Of a stretch of DNA of 64,000 bases, positions 21,361-32,409 are shown piece by piece. Source of the stretch: Ligula intestinalis (taxonomy: Eukaryota > Platyhelminthes > Cestoda > Diphyllobothriidea > Diphyllobothriidae); assembly GCA_036362985.1 (NCBI GenBank), contig JAYGXS010000008.1, positions 5,488,128-5,552,127 of the forward strand, written 5' to 3'. The notes below the pieces were generated by a model. That model was not told the DNA's origin, searched no databases, and worked only from the letters and a program-made list of their open reading frames with translations. The translations under genes were made by a program, and so were the position numbers. The number at the start of each line of letters is the position of its first letter. Position 1 is the first letter of the stretch.

Positions 21361-21835
21361 TTTGCTAAGGTCTTTGGAACATTTGTGCGGCCGAAATTGG
21401 AGTTCGCAATGCAAGCATGGAAACCCTGGACCGCGAAAGACCTAATTCCCTCGAAAAGGTCCAAAGGCGCGCGACCAAACTGGTTACCGGTCAGAGCTTT
21501 TTACCCTACGAAAGACGTTTAGCTAATCTCGATCTATTTCCGTTAAGTTACAGACAGCTACGTGGCGATCTGATACAAGCATTTCGTATAATGCGCGGGC
21601 AGGACTGCTGTCTTCTACCTGGCGACTTCTTCGAGTTAGCAACAACGACCAACTTAAGAGGGCATCTCTTCAAACTACGCATAACAGGGGCCAGACTAGA
21701 CACACGCAAGTTCTTCTTTTGTAATAGAGTAGTTGAAGCTTGGAATGCACTCCCCGAGGAAATTGTTATGTCCCCATCTGTAGATGCATTCAAGCGAAAT
21801 TTAGATTTTCATACCCGAAATGCCCACTAAAATTG
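19385..21835 (+). mobile_element. LINE-a, CR1-like non-LTR retrotransposon, 5'-truncated
   Basis: Carries the end of an AP endonuclease and a complete reverse transcriptase. It is truncated in the endonuclease domain at the 5' side, where LINE-d sequence abuts. The coding region runs from 19369 to about 21830 with one stop and one frameshift near the end. A 3' untranslated region follows. It is the youngest-looking element in the window, since it needs only two changes over 2.4 kb. The 17337-18572 fragment is a relative. Confidence 0.85.
21361..21829 (+). pseudogene. CR1-like protein, C-terminal part after stop and frameshift
   Basis: Directly continues the reverse transcriptase frame after the TGA. 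After about 33 codons a frameshift near 21455 leads into LEKVQRRATKLVTGQSFLPY, DFFELATTTNLRGHLFKLR and WNALPEEIVMSPSVDAFKR, the standard C-terminal region of CR1-type proteins. The stop is just before 21830. The homologous piece is 17580-17985. Confidence 0.8.
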
Positions 21836-22524
21836 GATATGGCGAGAATGAAATTATATATATGTATATAAACATATTACTCACTGATTTTCAGTAATAT
21901 GTTAGTTAAGAACTAACAAGGATTGCAAGCTTCGAGTCCACCAAACGTTGTGATCCGAGGCTACGCGGATTTGTAAAACTTTTCCCAATTCAGGCCTGGA
22001 ATGCTCTGCCCGCGAAAATTGTTATGTCGCCATCTGAGCACACGTCAGACGCATCTGTAGGCATGTTTAGGACACTATAAAGTTAGAACAAATAGCCACT
22101 GAGCCCCCGAAAATAAACTGCCAGTTGCCGAATGCAAATTGTGGAATAATCACATTATAAAAAACATACTACTCGCTAATTTTCAGTAATATGTTTGTTT
22201 AGAAAACTACCGATTATATTTCTTCTGTCACTTAGCAGGCAGACTCGTTAAACCAACAAGGGTGCACGATGGGCGCATCGCCGACACTCGATGAGGCTCG
22301 CGTGACCTCCGCAAACTTCTCTTCGTGGGACCCTTGGTATTATGGCGAAAACCGCGATGGACTCTCCCTGGCATGCTTCAAACACTCTTAGCACAGGCCA
22401 TCCGCTTCGAATATACTCTGCACCCCCCCCCCCCCAGGCGACAGTTTTTCTCCTTAAATCTCTCAAATGGCATTCAAACCATTAGACTTCTGAACAATGC
22501 CTAAGGAGTTTTTTCACTGTCGGC
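21836..22524 (+). other. CR1-like 3' untranslated region and unclassified sequence
   Basis: No gene. Two short near-repeats (21885-21910 and 22155-22200) share CATATTACTC-type and TTTTCAGTAATATGTT sequence, and a second partial coding tail (GAATGCTCTGCCCGCGAAAATTG near 22000, resembling WNALP-KIV) suggests a small duplicated 3' end. CTAAGGAGTTTTTTCACTGTC near 22500 also occurs at 18402 in the related fragment. A run of C lies at 22423-22434. Confidence 0.5.
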
Positions 22525-23110
22525 CCTCAAATTTTTGGCAACGCCACTGATCTGAAATGTTCTACAGATCAATTGCATTGAAAAACTGTACCAATAGGGA
22601 GTTCAGAGGTATTTACCTATATTTCCTTCAATAAAACCTGACCTGACCTGACCGCAAGTCCTAATCTGGCGTTGTGTCGAAACCTGTATTGTCCCCCTCA
22701 TTCTGTACTGCTCTTCAGTTATTTTTTCAGTAGCCTTATTAAAAAATACCTAGTCATTTTTAAACGTAGCCTCCGAATGCTCTCTTTAGTTGCCGGTGTT
22801 ATATTTTTTTTAACTGACAGCATCGCTTTAAAACGGTCAAGTGCTGATTGCATCCTCAATGGGATTGCTCAACCTCTTTACTCTGAACTAATGGCTGCGA
22901 AGTCTTTCCATCAAATGCCTCGGGTATATCGTCATGTCTTTCCGCAAATTAGACTATCAGCACTCTGTAATCCCATTTCTAGCACGCTTCCCTAACCTGT
23001 GAAGAATCGGAAATTGAGAACTGAAAGGCTGACATGTCTTTATAGTAGATGTGGATATCGTGTAAAACTTAAATGTTTAGTATAACATGACCTAGTGCCT
23101 TGTAGCATTA
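22525..23110 (+). mobile_element. LINE-d 3' fragment
   Basis: Matches 14730-15330 over its length, including the TGTATTGTCCC-TCATTCTGTACTGCTC block and the terminal TAGTAGATGTGGATATC block. It contains decayed coding sequence for the LINE-d C-terminus and no intact frame. Confidence 0.65.
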
Positions 23111-24998
23111 ACCATTTCTAAACCTATCCTTTGCATCCAGTTGACAGCGTCGGCGGAGATTGGAGCAGCGAATTCGGTCGACTTGACGGTGACGAAAGAT
23201 GCGGCGTAAACAGTCATTGTCAAACACGTCAGGGGGCCTCATGTCCTCAACACGCATAGGCCATGTCTCTCCGCCATAGAGTAGGATAGATCAAACCACT
23301 GCTTGGTAAACATGGGACTTTGTGCGTAGTAATAGTTCCCTTCTATTCCATAGAGGAGCGCACAGACGGTTGAAAGCAGATCGGGAACTGTTGATGCATG
23401 ATGCAACCCCTTCGACACCTTGACCCATTTCCGTGACCAAAGAGCCCAAGTTTCTAACCGAGTCGACCACTTCGAGAGAAGCACCGTCTAGAACAATAGG
23501 AGTGACAGATGCAGGGGGCACACAAGAGAGCATGACTTGGGTCTAATTCGCATTAAGGCGTAATCCGATGGATCGGGCACGCTCATTGACCTTGTCCAAC
23601 GTCTGCTGAACTGCAATACAGTTGTCGCCAAAGAGGACGACGTTATCAGTATACGCCAAGTCAGTCACCCATTTCAAGAGATCAAACTGCACTTCCGGCA
23701 AGTCATCCAGTGCTTTGGTCATGATCCAGTCCACCGCATAGTCGAACAGGGTTGGTGAAAAGGCACAGCCTTGGCGGATGCCCGTCCTGACGCTTAAGGC
23801 TTCCGTGTCACCGTTCTGCGTCCTCACTCGTGTGGAAGTGCCCCGATATTGTGCCTGCATGAGGTTGAGAAGCTAAGGTGGTAGGTCGTCCGTCCTCATT
23901 ATGTTCCACAGCGATCTGCGATCAACAGAGTCAAATGTGGCAGCAAAGTGGATGAAGCATAGGACAGTGGGTTGTTTGTGACCCCATCTTAGTTCCAGCA
24001 CACAGCGGAGATTGTAGATCTAGTCGGTGCAGCCACGACCTGGTCGAAATCCACTCTGGTTTTGGTGGGTGCGTTGGTCTCTCACAGTTTGGAAACGTTT
24101 GAGAAGAAGAGACGTGAACGTTTTCACCGCTACATCGATAATGCTAATGCCTCTATAATTGCTCCACGCTCGTCTGTCGCCCTTTTTTCAACAAGGGGAG
24201 GATCACGGCTTTTCTCCAGTCAGAGGGCACAACTTCGCTGTCCCATATCTTGGGAAATGCTTTTTGTAGCAAGGGCCCAATAACCTCGGGTGCACATTTG
24301 AAGAGCTCCGGCGGGAGGTCATCCTCACCAGGTGCCTTTTTGTTGCGAAGCCTCAAGAAAATGGAGACAAATTCCTCTACAATGGGTGGCTCTGTGTTGC
24401 AATCATACAGATGGTGAGGATCGTCCGCATTAGGCGACAGGTCATACATCACACGGGGATCATGGTAAAGGTGGTCACAGAAATGCTCGCGCCATCTCTC
24501 TAACCGGTCATCGATCTTAGTGATGACAGTACCGTTGCGATCCAGTAAAGTCTCGCTGGTGTTCTCCGAACCTCTGCTGGCCTGCTTTAAGAGTCAGTAG
24601 AGCTTGTGGGTATCACCTCTGGTAGCTGCTCGCTCCGATTCCGTGGCAAAGTCACTCTAGTGGGCGTTCCAATCGGCTCGGATGGCCCTTGTCGTTTAGC
24701 GCCGCAGCTCTCTGTAATTGGGGAGGCCAGTAAGCCTGGCTCGGCCGGCCTCCTTAGCTAACGCAAGCATGGATCTAGTGATCCAGTCGCGATGTTACCG
24801 CCGGGTTTTGCCCAGATGGGTGTATGCCAGCTCTGACATCGTGGCCTTCAGGGACTGCCACGCGGGCCCTGGGTCCGCTTGGGTGTCAGGATACAGGCCA
24901 TCAAAACAGTTCTGGAGTGCTAAGTGGAAGGCGTCGCAAGCAGAGTTCTTCAACTTTTCGAAATCGATCCGCTGCGGTCGAGAGGGTATGTGACGCAT
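23110..24998 (-). mobile_element. LINE-c, RTE-type retrotransposon, reverse transcriptase part
   Basis: Minus-strand blocks in order: RRIDFEKL-type linker after the endonuclease (24998-24795), RNKKAPGEDDLPPELFKC (about 24340), SGFRPGRGCTD (about 24050), FAATFDSVDR-like motif A (about 23940), TGIRQGCAFSPTLFDYAVDW (motif B, 23790), YTDNVVLFGDN (motif C, 23650), LGSLVTEMGQG and LYGGETWPMR at the end. Motif order and the connecting sequences are those of RTE-clade LINEs. There are several stops and shifts. Confidence 0.8.
23230..24452 (-). pseudogene. RTE-type reverse transcriptase, inactive
   Basis: Runs from the DLPPELFKC block to the C-terminal WPMRVEDMRPPDVFDNDCLR block. Motif C reads YTDN where active enzymes have Y-A-D-D, so the second catalytic aspartate is lost. 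Stops occur before RGISIID, at SGFRPGRGCTD and before LNLMQAQYRGTSTRV. The reverse transcriptase would copy element RNA at the nicked target. This copy cannot. Confidence 0.75.
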
Positions 24999-27311
24999 TT
25001 TTCTCTCAAATTCTGTAATGATTGCGGTTGTCTAGGAATTGAAAATATCATTTGTTTGTTTCATTTGTTTTAGTTTGAAAGGGCTAAATTTGTAAAAAGA
25101 CTACATGTTGCTAAAGACGACGCAACTTTAATGATGAAATTTGACTGGTTACTTTAAGCATATATTTTATAACACTATTTTGATTCATTGCGATGATTTA
25201 ATTCTGCCAAAACCTTTTGGTTAGGAAAATCATCTTTGTAGATTAGTTTATTAAGATGAATGGTCATTACTTTTGGCCAAATTGGGAGTAGTCTCATGTC
25301 GAAGGAATTTCCTATTCTATTCCGAAAGACAGAAGCAAACTGCTTATTAATGTTGATAATAATATGGAGGAACTCCAAAACAAGTAAAATGTATATCGAA
25401 AATATTCCTTGCGGTTAGAGGAATCGCAGATATTTGCAGAAAAATTTGTGATTTATATTGTGAAATTTATGTTTGGCTAACACGCAAAGTTTATTTGTAT
25501 AAACTGCTGTAACAAAAAATAACTTTCGTCATAATTTTGTTGTACCGAACCGCACTACTTGTGCATAAACAGTATGTCTGCACTTGCTACAAGGAAGGTA
25601 ACGTAAAAAATGCGTTATTGTGCGTAAGCCATTTAGAAAAACCTTTTTTGTAAACTATACGTTCCGCTTATGCGTATCATAAGAACAGAACAGACAGAAG
25701 AATAATTAGCAGTTTAAAAACAAGCCACATATGTGGACTGTGTTTTGCACATACAAGCTTGCAGTGAATCGTAAAATTAAGTCTCTTATACTTTAAACAT
25801 CCATTATTAATAGAAAAGTAAGTTTTTTCGTCTCCAGTTAAATTGAATTGTTAATCTTCAGTTAAATTAAAGGATCTGTCAAAAGTCCCAATTTTATTGT
25901 GACATTACGTTAGAGGCAGTTTATGTACACAGAAATAAATCAGCCGAATATCTAATCAGTGCACTTTTGAAAGAGGTAACTTATCAGAGAAAGTTTTTTT
26001 AAAATTAATATCAGGAATAACAATGTTCAACTTAAATTGCGGATGTTTTGCACAGTGACACTGTGTTTTGGGGCCCTTGTAAACATGATCCTAATGGCCA
26101 TCACTATAAGAAGAACTAATAAGAACTAATATGCTTTCTTTCTGTACATGCTCTTTATATATACCTTATTTTAAAAGTCTTGACGTAAACGTCGAGCCGA
26201 AGTGCATTGTATCAATTAGTAAATGAAGACACTGAAACCGAAGGAAATTATGCCAGATTCTGATTTGACCCCAAAACTAATGCGCTGAAGGAGGCAAACC
26301 CGGTTCTGATCGTAAGAGTCTTTATTCCAGCTAACACAGAGACAGCGGGATAATGAATCAGCGTGTCCACTACAGCCTATTATAAGGCGCTGGCCCTTCA
26401 AGACTGTTCCTGGCCTATCGGACGAGGGTAGTTCTTGCGTAGTTTTACACGCTGCATGAAGCTATGGTACATTGCAGAGCATGCCGGGACGGGTGTCAAG
26501 TTAACTCTCGGTGCACGCGGCCGGTCTGCAGACATGGTTAAACTGGGGTGCACTTTCAGCTCTGGGCTCTGAGTGCATTAACGTTAGCGTCCCCATACCA
26601 GATTCTATTCCACGATATGCAAATACTGGCTATCAAATTATTGTAATCTGTAAAAAATCTGGACTTAAGAAAAGTTCCTTCCATATAACGAAAGTGGTTA
26701 TGTAAAATGTTAAGATAAATAAAATATTTAACTTTATTTTTTTAAGTTATAGCCTTATTTTACGTCTTCGGACCATGTGGATCATCGGGAATACTTTTTT
26801 TCTCTTAAGAAACAGTGATTCTTTCATTTCTTTTAAGTTTTAAATAAACCTAATGCTGTTCTTTATTATTTCTAAGTTTTGCCAAATGCATTCAAACTTC
26901 TATTCGAATAAGGATCAAACTTTTTCAAGGTTATGAAATTTGCACGGTTTTTAGCGAATACTGTATGAGCAAGCGTTTTCCAAGTTTACGTCTTGTCAGT
27001 CCAGAAAAGCTTTACCATTTTAACAGCATGCTTAGCAGATGTGCTCACAGCATTCCAATCATCAAATCCCATTCCAGGTTGCAGGTCAAAGACATAAGTT
27101 TTCAGAAGGAGGGTATGAAGTCTATTTTAAAAACAATAATAAACCACTGTCGATGAAGGATATCCAAAAAACAGGTTTCGACGGAATTCCTATTCAGAAA
27201 ATTAAAGCACATTGTTATTTTTTTTGTCACCAGAGTTAATAGAAAATATCGCAAAATCGATAATGCCTCTCAAAAGCATCAAAAAGGAGAAATGTGTTTC
27301 GTGCATATTTA

Positions 27312-27611
27312 TTACTCAACGACGCAAGTTATGGTAAGTTGGCTGTGTAATGCATCTTGCATAAAATTCGGCAACAATTTTAACAGCTTCAGACGCCATT
27401 CCGCAAAGGTCCTATCGCTTGTTGTATCCAAAGCTTCATAGACCATTTGGGTGAGGTTAGGGAAGGTAAGACAGGTCAAACGAAGTGTTTTGTCCTGGTT
27501 GGTTCCATAATAATGAGAAACCGTTGGCCTCACGGGCACACCTGTTGACGTAACCTCTAGACTCTTTGGCCGTACAAATGTCTGTACCACCTTAGAGTTT
27601 ACTTTCGGTGC
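27312..27611 (-). pseudogene. Exon Z of the unknown multicopy gene (copy B)
   Basis: Open from the acceptor TTTCAG (phase 0) to the stop at 27312-27314. It starts APKVNSKVVQTFVRPKSLEV, then TGVPVRPTVSHYYGTNQD, CLTFPNLTQMVYEALD, LLPNFMQDALHSQ and TITC. Very close to copy A. It is listed as a pseudogene only because exon Y of this copy has a stop. Confidence 0.6.
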
Positions 27612-27753
27612 CTGAAATTAAAAGTCGCCAGTCTAGTTGATAATGCAGGCAAATGAACATTCTCTAAGGCAAAGAATAAGTGAGTTATGAGTGACAAAAT
27701 ATGTCAGTTTAAAACAGACGACGTTTCTTGATGACTCGCATAGTTTTCCTCAC
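27612..27753 (-). other. GT-AG intron between exons Y and Z (copy B)
   Basis: 142 bases, GTGAGG to TTTCAG on the minus strand, same phase as the other copies. Confidence 0.7.
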
Positions 27754-28007
27754 CTTTGTAGCAACACCGATAAACAGTTGGTGGATTTAAGCCAAACAGT
27801 GATACTGAAATAACATTCCTTCGCGTACAGCATGCGTCAAATCACAGGTCGTTATATCTACTGCTGCCAAGCTGTGCATTCGAAAGGTGATCCATTGCAA
27901 ATTGGGCAGTTGTCTCACTAATGTCAGCCAAAACAATCCTCTGAGGCTGTTTTCAAAAAATGTGGGAAATAGCCAGATTCCCTGTTTTTTTGGACATTGG
28001 TTAACAC
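27754..28007 (-). pseudogene. Exon Y of the unknown multicopy gene (copy B, one stop)
   Basis: 254 nt, same boundaries and phase as copies C and D. It reads VNQCPKKQGIWLFPTFFEN, LRGLFWLTLVRQLPNLQW, FRMHSLAAVDITTCDLT and REGMLFQYHCLA, then TAA where other copies have GAA or GAC, then IHQLFIGVATK. One nonsense change separates it from an open exon, so inactivation is recent relative to the duplication, or the TAA is a sequencing error. Confidence 0.6.
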
Positions 28008-28059
28008 CTGATAGAGAGAGAGAGAGAGCGAAAGGAATTAAGGGGAAGCGTTAAGTAGT

Positions 28060-29520
28060 ACATAACGACTAAATAAGCAGACGGAGAGCTATGATACCAA
28101 AGCACGGTAATTTACAAATGAGCGTCATAAGAATATCCAGTTACCAGTTCATCTTCAGGACAAATAACGTTACATGATGGTTTTCGAAACTACATCTACT
28201 TCGCCGACTATCGCGCAAAAATAAATACTCGGAGGTGCGCCCAATATCTACACACTTCGATTCTACTTGTCTTTATTCCTCTTGGTGACTAGGCGTCGTG
28301 ACACCGACAATGTTCCCTGTGCACTGTACAAATGCAAGCAAATAGGGTGAACACAACGGCGATTGGCCGCCGGAGCTTAGAAGCATTTACCTACCTGGTT
28401 ACTTGAAAAAAGAAAACAGATCTCCTCGTTCATCGATTAATAAGTATATGTTCAACACTGACAACCCTGTGGACCCCAAAAACTCTTTCCGGGTTCTTGT
28501 TCGGACAGGAACAACTCATACCTCACCCTATCTAGAGACAGCGTTCATACGCCAGTTCCAACCCGATCTACGCAAACAGCTGAAGCATGTAGTGAGCCTT
28601 ACTCTGCCGTGGTGACATTGACTCCCTGTGTAAATATTCCCCTCCCAATTGTCTCACCTTAGACGTCTTTTCTTGTTTTTTTGCTGCCCAAAGCGTTTAA
28701 ACTTTCTCACGTTATTGATTAGCTTTTTCAACATTTATTGTGACCTTCCTGGTTGTATCGAATTTTCTGCATGAATTAAATTTGTATTTTCCCTTACCTG
28801 ATTTACGTTATTCAATGAGAGGCAGCAACTGAAGGGCTCTCTCCCGAAATGTCATGAATTCAATGAATCTTACTGTTTTGCCATCTATTAAAAAGTTCAT
28901 ACCTTGTCTCAGTATAACTTAACACAAATTCTAAAATATATTTGTTATCAGATAAGAACCTGTCAACTGCGTACAGTTTAATGACAGGCAATGCCTGCTT
29001 TATTTTGATCGAAAAAATAAATCTTCATTAATAGTAGTATCTAGAGCAAACGTTCGCCAGGCATACTTGTTTTGAAGCATCATTGCTTTGCACTCTGCAC
29101 ATTTTCTCCAGAAAGAGAGACAGTCAGCTCTGAGTTACTACCTTTTAACTTCGTTCTAATTCAACGTGTGACATTAACACTTGAGGAAATCGCAGTCCTC
29201 TTCTTTATCTGAAACTCGTTTTGTATTTTAAATCAATGGATCACGCAGCTGAACTTGACTGATGGCCAGTAGCTCCCAACAACGAGGCATGTGAACGCAC
29301 CGAGGACATTGTCGGTGTCACGATGCCTAGTCACCTAACATTGGTGGACTAAAATGAATGAATGTGAACGAAATCTAAATGTTGGGCACATCTCAGGGAA
29401 TTAACATTTGCAGTTAAACTTTTATGTAAAATAAGTATTTTCGTAAATTGTAATGTCAAATATTTTTTCTGAGGATGAATTGATCAATGGCTACTCTTAT
29501 GACGCTCATTTGTAAGTAAC
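28060..29520 (+). mobile_element. P3 PLE fragment, foldback form (copy B)
   Basis: Mirror image of 950-2405. The inverted ends are centred on GTGACTAGGCGTCGTGACACC (28288 region) and its complement near 29310-29335. Inside, on the plus strand, 28403-28615 encodes the GIY-YIG C-terminal part with NPVDPKNSFRVLVRTGTTH and FQPDLRKQLKHVVSLTLPW, open in one frame. The upstream core is shifted, as in copy A. Confidence 0.6.
28330..28615 (+). pseudogene. PLE GIY-YIG domain remnant (P3, copy B)
   Basis: After an ACAATGTTCCCTGTGCACTG junction, short GIY-YIG-core remnants are followed by an open stretch of 70 codons from 28403 that aligns block by block with the minus-strand P3 domain at 10380-10180. 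It retains the motif run VDPKNSF, FRVLVRTGTT and PDLRKQLKHVV. The reverse transcriptase is absent. Confidence 0.6.
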
Positions 29521-29889
29521 TGTCAGCGAAATCAGCAGAGTCCTTGGTTCTATACAAGTTTGCAGTATCATTCAGGCTATTACGCAAATGGTAAATCAAG
29601 GATCAGTAAGCTTATTAACGCGCTACAAGCATACGGATATTCTCTTTCTTCTGATGTCGAATATGATTAGTAAGCTGAGAACAGTCTCTATTGACACGTT
29701 CTCACTATAGTAGCTCATCTACCACCATCGTCTGAGCCCCAAATACGGAACAGGAAAAGGAAAATAAATTAAATATCAGATGGGAGTTATTGCCCTTTGA
29801 ACTCCTATAGTAACACTACAATTTGAAAGTCTACTTGTTCACGTAAAAGCCCCCCCCCCCGAAAAATGGTATGTTAAAAAGTCAGTTTC

Positions 29890-30372
29890 TGGCAAAACAT
29901 TATTATCCCTTTATCAGGCCAAACATTTGAAGGGCTAAAGAAAGCTGTACAAAACGCTTAAATCTTGAACATGTAAACAAAATCAATAACAGTTTGAGAT
30001 GGACGCCGTTAGGCCACTGCGGAATATGTCAGTCTGCGAAAGTAGGCGAGGCCGACGTATTGGGTAAGCAACTGGCACTAGCGGGTGGGGGCAAAATGCG
30101 ATCGCCACGTAGTGTTGGTTTCTGCCATGGAAGAAGAAGGGCTTGTATCAGCGTCCTCTGACAATACAGCACTTTATTCAATGGCCGTATAGCTATTGCT
30201 TCGGCATTTGCGAGCACCCGTTTGCGCAGACTGATAAAGTTTGCAGCGGGCAATCGGCGTCCATGTCAGACATTTATTGTTTTTTTTCTACATGTTTAAA
30301 CTTTAACTGTTTTGTACAGCCTTCATTTTCCCTGCAAATGTTTGGCCTGATGAAGAGTTGCTGAAAACATAT
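29890..30372 (-). mobile_element. P1 PLE fragment, foldback form (next to copy B)
   Basis: The C-terminal GIY-YIG tail is on the minus strand (30253-30029: SLRKRVLANAEAIAIRPLN, QRTLIQALLLPWQKP). The 3' terminus is at 29890-30029 and an inverted copy lies at 30250-30372, ending GCTGAAAACATATGTTTG. It is the inverted counterpart of 1-490. Confidence 0.7.
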
Positions 30373-30404
30373 GTTTGTGCCCCGGAGAGGTTCATTCTCA
30401 GGAA

Positions 30405-30790
30405 TATTGGCGAGCGAGCCAATAAGCCTGATTCCTTAACTGCAGAGATAAAGACATTTTCATTAGACTGCCTTTCTAAGGCGATGCAACCAGCGAGCTG
30501 GTCAGACGGCGTCTAAGGACCGCAATCGCAAGCGGTTTTCCCGCGGTGAACTTACGGGTGTTCTTCACGAACTCTCCCCTCCTACGATTAGGAGATAAAG
30601 ACCGACTCCTGTTGAAGGCCACACCCATGTGTATTTACTATTTCACTTACTCCTGTGGAGTAGGACAAATAGGCCAAAAAACGAGTCGCCCGCATCCCCC
30701 AGTGACAGTCGTTCGCTGCACGCAAATAACAGCAATCATCCCACCCTGTATCTGCCCTTTTCTTCTCTCTATTCTAACCCGAATAAACAA
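30405..30790 (+). mobile_element. P1 PLE fragment with internal deletion
   Basis: Aligns with 32530-32760 of the longer P1 copy (FIRLPF-GDATSEL, RRRLRTAIAS, VFFTNSPLLRLGDKDRLLLK, YYFTYSCGVGQIGQ) and then jumps to sequence like 33030-33120 (HPPVTVVRCTQITAIIPPC). The middle of the GIY-YIG domain is therefore deleted. The 123-codon ORF at 30546-30917 covers this fusion and runs into flanking sequence. Confidence 0.65.
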
Positions 30791-32235
30791 CATTCCTTGT
30801 AAACCCGTTGGGTGCCCAGACGTACAAATAGGTTTTCTGAGCCAATCCGAGATCTCGCAACATAGATCTGACAGTGGGAAAAGCACGATTCTTCTAGGTG
30901 AATGCCAGCCACCCTGAAGTTTTGACCTTGGATCTTGTTGATGGACATGGCGAAGCAAACCTTCACGGGAAATTGAAGTCATCGGAAATTAAACGGTGTA
31001 TCAGATGACACAATAGGAATGTGGGGGATATAAGCAGCATCCCCTTTTACACAATGTGTCATAATCGTGGCTTCTATAATGTACGACCTCAGCCGCTTCA
31101 CAATTAGCTTAGCGCCATTGCGTAGCCACGGTCCATCAAGATTTATTATCAGCATAATTGGCGCGCCAGCCTTCAGAACCAGTTTGTGCGATGGAACGCC
31201 AGATATTGCCAAGCTGTTCAGGAATTCCACTGGGCAGTTAACACAGTCGGAAGGATGAACCGTCGTATCGAATGGTTTGTACAGTTTTTCCTCACCTGCA
31301 ATAGACGGCTCATTCTGTGATTAATGACATTGACAACGTTGTTGGTCGGAGCTAGAATTCCTCGTTCGCATAGCCATTCTGCGTCGGGAAATGTAGTTTG
31401 AGGATCAGGAAAAATTTTTTCTCTAAGATCTTCACCACTGCTCAACAAATTTGTTACCAAACTAATGTTGATGTTTCCGGTTGCATCGCTTTCAATTTTC
31501 CCTTCGCCACTCTTCAAGATGTTAGTGGAGAATCCGTTGGTTTCTTGGGCATTGTGGAGGTGAACTTTCATGTTAGTCGTTAGTTTTAACGTATTCACCG
31601 CTGACCATAACGATGAATTTTTTAGGGCGAATTTTACCTGGTCACCCCTGGTACCTATTTGAATCACGGGTAGTGTCTGGCAAAAATCACCAGATAAAAC
31701 CTTTGTGATGCCACAAAATGGAATGTTTGTTTCTGTTTAATCATGCAGCGCTCTATCTACCGCTTCCAGTGCAATTCTGTTGGCCATGGTACACACGTTC
31801 CAAATTTAACCTGAGCACCGTTTCAACAATTCCGATGATACACTACCTCTGCTCATGTGGCATGTTGCGGTGCCATTATCAGGTAACCTCAGAGGAAGCT
31901 TGAACGTACTGTGAGCAGTTCGGCCGCCGGTAAGTAACGTCGCTCCTATACCAGCCAATGCAATAGCCAAACAAATTTGCTTTCTTTGCGCTGCTCCGCC
32001 AAAAGCAGCTTAATGACGAAAGTTTTGCCAGTTCCACCGGGCTCTTCCAAAAAGAAAACTGGGTCGTCATTACTGCGATTATGGACACTGTCAAGGATAG
32101 TGTTGTATGCGTACAGTTGATCGACCAGTAGCCTTCGTTTTTGAAGAGCTACGTATGCTGCCAGCTTGTTAAGATCGTAGCGAAGTTCACGCTGAATTGC
32201 AGTTGGAAGCTCATTTCCAACGCTCCTATCAAAAG
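30769..32235 (-). mobile_element. Helitron remnant: PIF1-type helicase domain
   Basis: On the minus strand, blocks of the helicase half of a Helitron Rep/helicase appear in order: LRYDLNKLAAYVALQKRR and VFFLEEPGGTGKTFVIKLL (Walker A, 32045-32000), TLLTGGRTAHSTFKLPLRL, IWNVCTMANRIALEAVDRAL (the Walker B region, DE replaced by NV), VLSGDFCQTLPVIQIGTRG, EFLNSLAISGVPSHKLVLK, APIMLIINLDGPWLRNGAKL and AMSINKIQGQNFRVAGIHLE near the end. No Rep (HUH) domain and no clear Helitron termini are visible here. Stops and a frameshift after Walker A make it inactive. Confidence 0.8.
30769..32235 (-). pseudogene. Helitron PIF1-like helicase pseudogene
   Basis: Helitron proteins unwind and roll one strand of the element during transposition. 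Here the ATP-binding loop GGTGKT is intact, but the Walker B acidic pair is lost, a TAG interrupts before the GGRTAH block, TGA/TAA codons occur before IWNVCT and between ALHD and TETNIP, and another stop precedes LQFPVKVCFAM. The final block has AMSINKIQGQ where active proteins have a TINKSQGQ-like motif. The nearby P1 copies at both sides suggest it landed in PLE-rich sequence. Confidence 0.75.
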
Positions 32236-32409
32236 GGAGACTGATTAAATTCGCCTTTTTTATAACAAAAAAATATAATTTGGCCTACTTTACGTCATCT
32301 ACAAGCCTGCGTCTCACCTGGATAGAATTGGTATATAAATCGCAATGGATTTTTCCCGAGCTCCGATTATTGTGCTAGTGAAATAAATTTTCTTGAAGCG
32401 ATGAACTAG

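Larger units (their letters stand above)
24985..29890 (-). repeat. Large repeat R, copy B
   Basis: Inverted relative to copy A over almost its whole length. Its tail starts at about 24985 against the RTE element. Order on the minus strand: P1 piece (upstream), remnant of block X, P3 foldback piece, exon Y, exon Z, tail. 24998-27311 is the AT-rich tail with no gene visible. It lacks the 5' half of block X present in copies A and D. Confidence 0.75.

Noticed and set aside
30345..30372. Active hammerhead ribozyme in P1
   Set aside because: CTGATGA and GAAA are present, but the sequence after the presumed cleavage position does not pair with the bases before CTGATGA, so stem I is missing.
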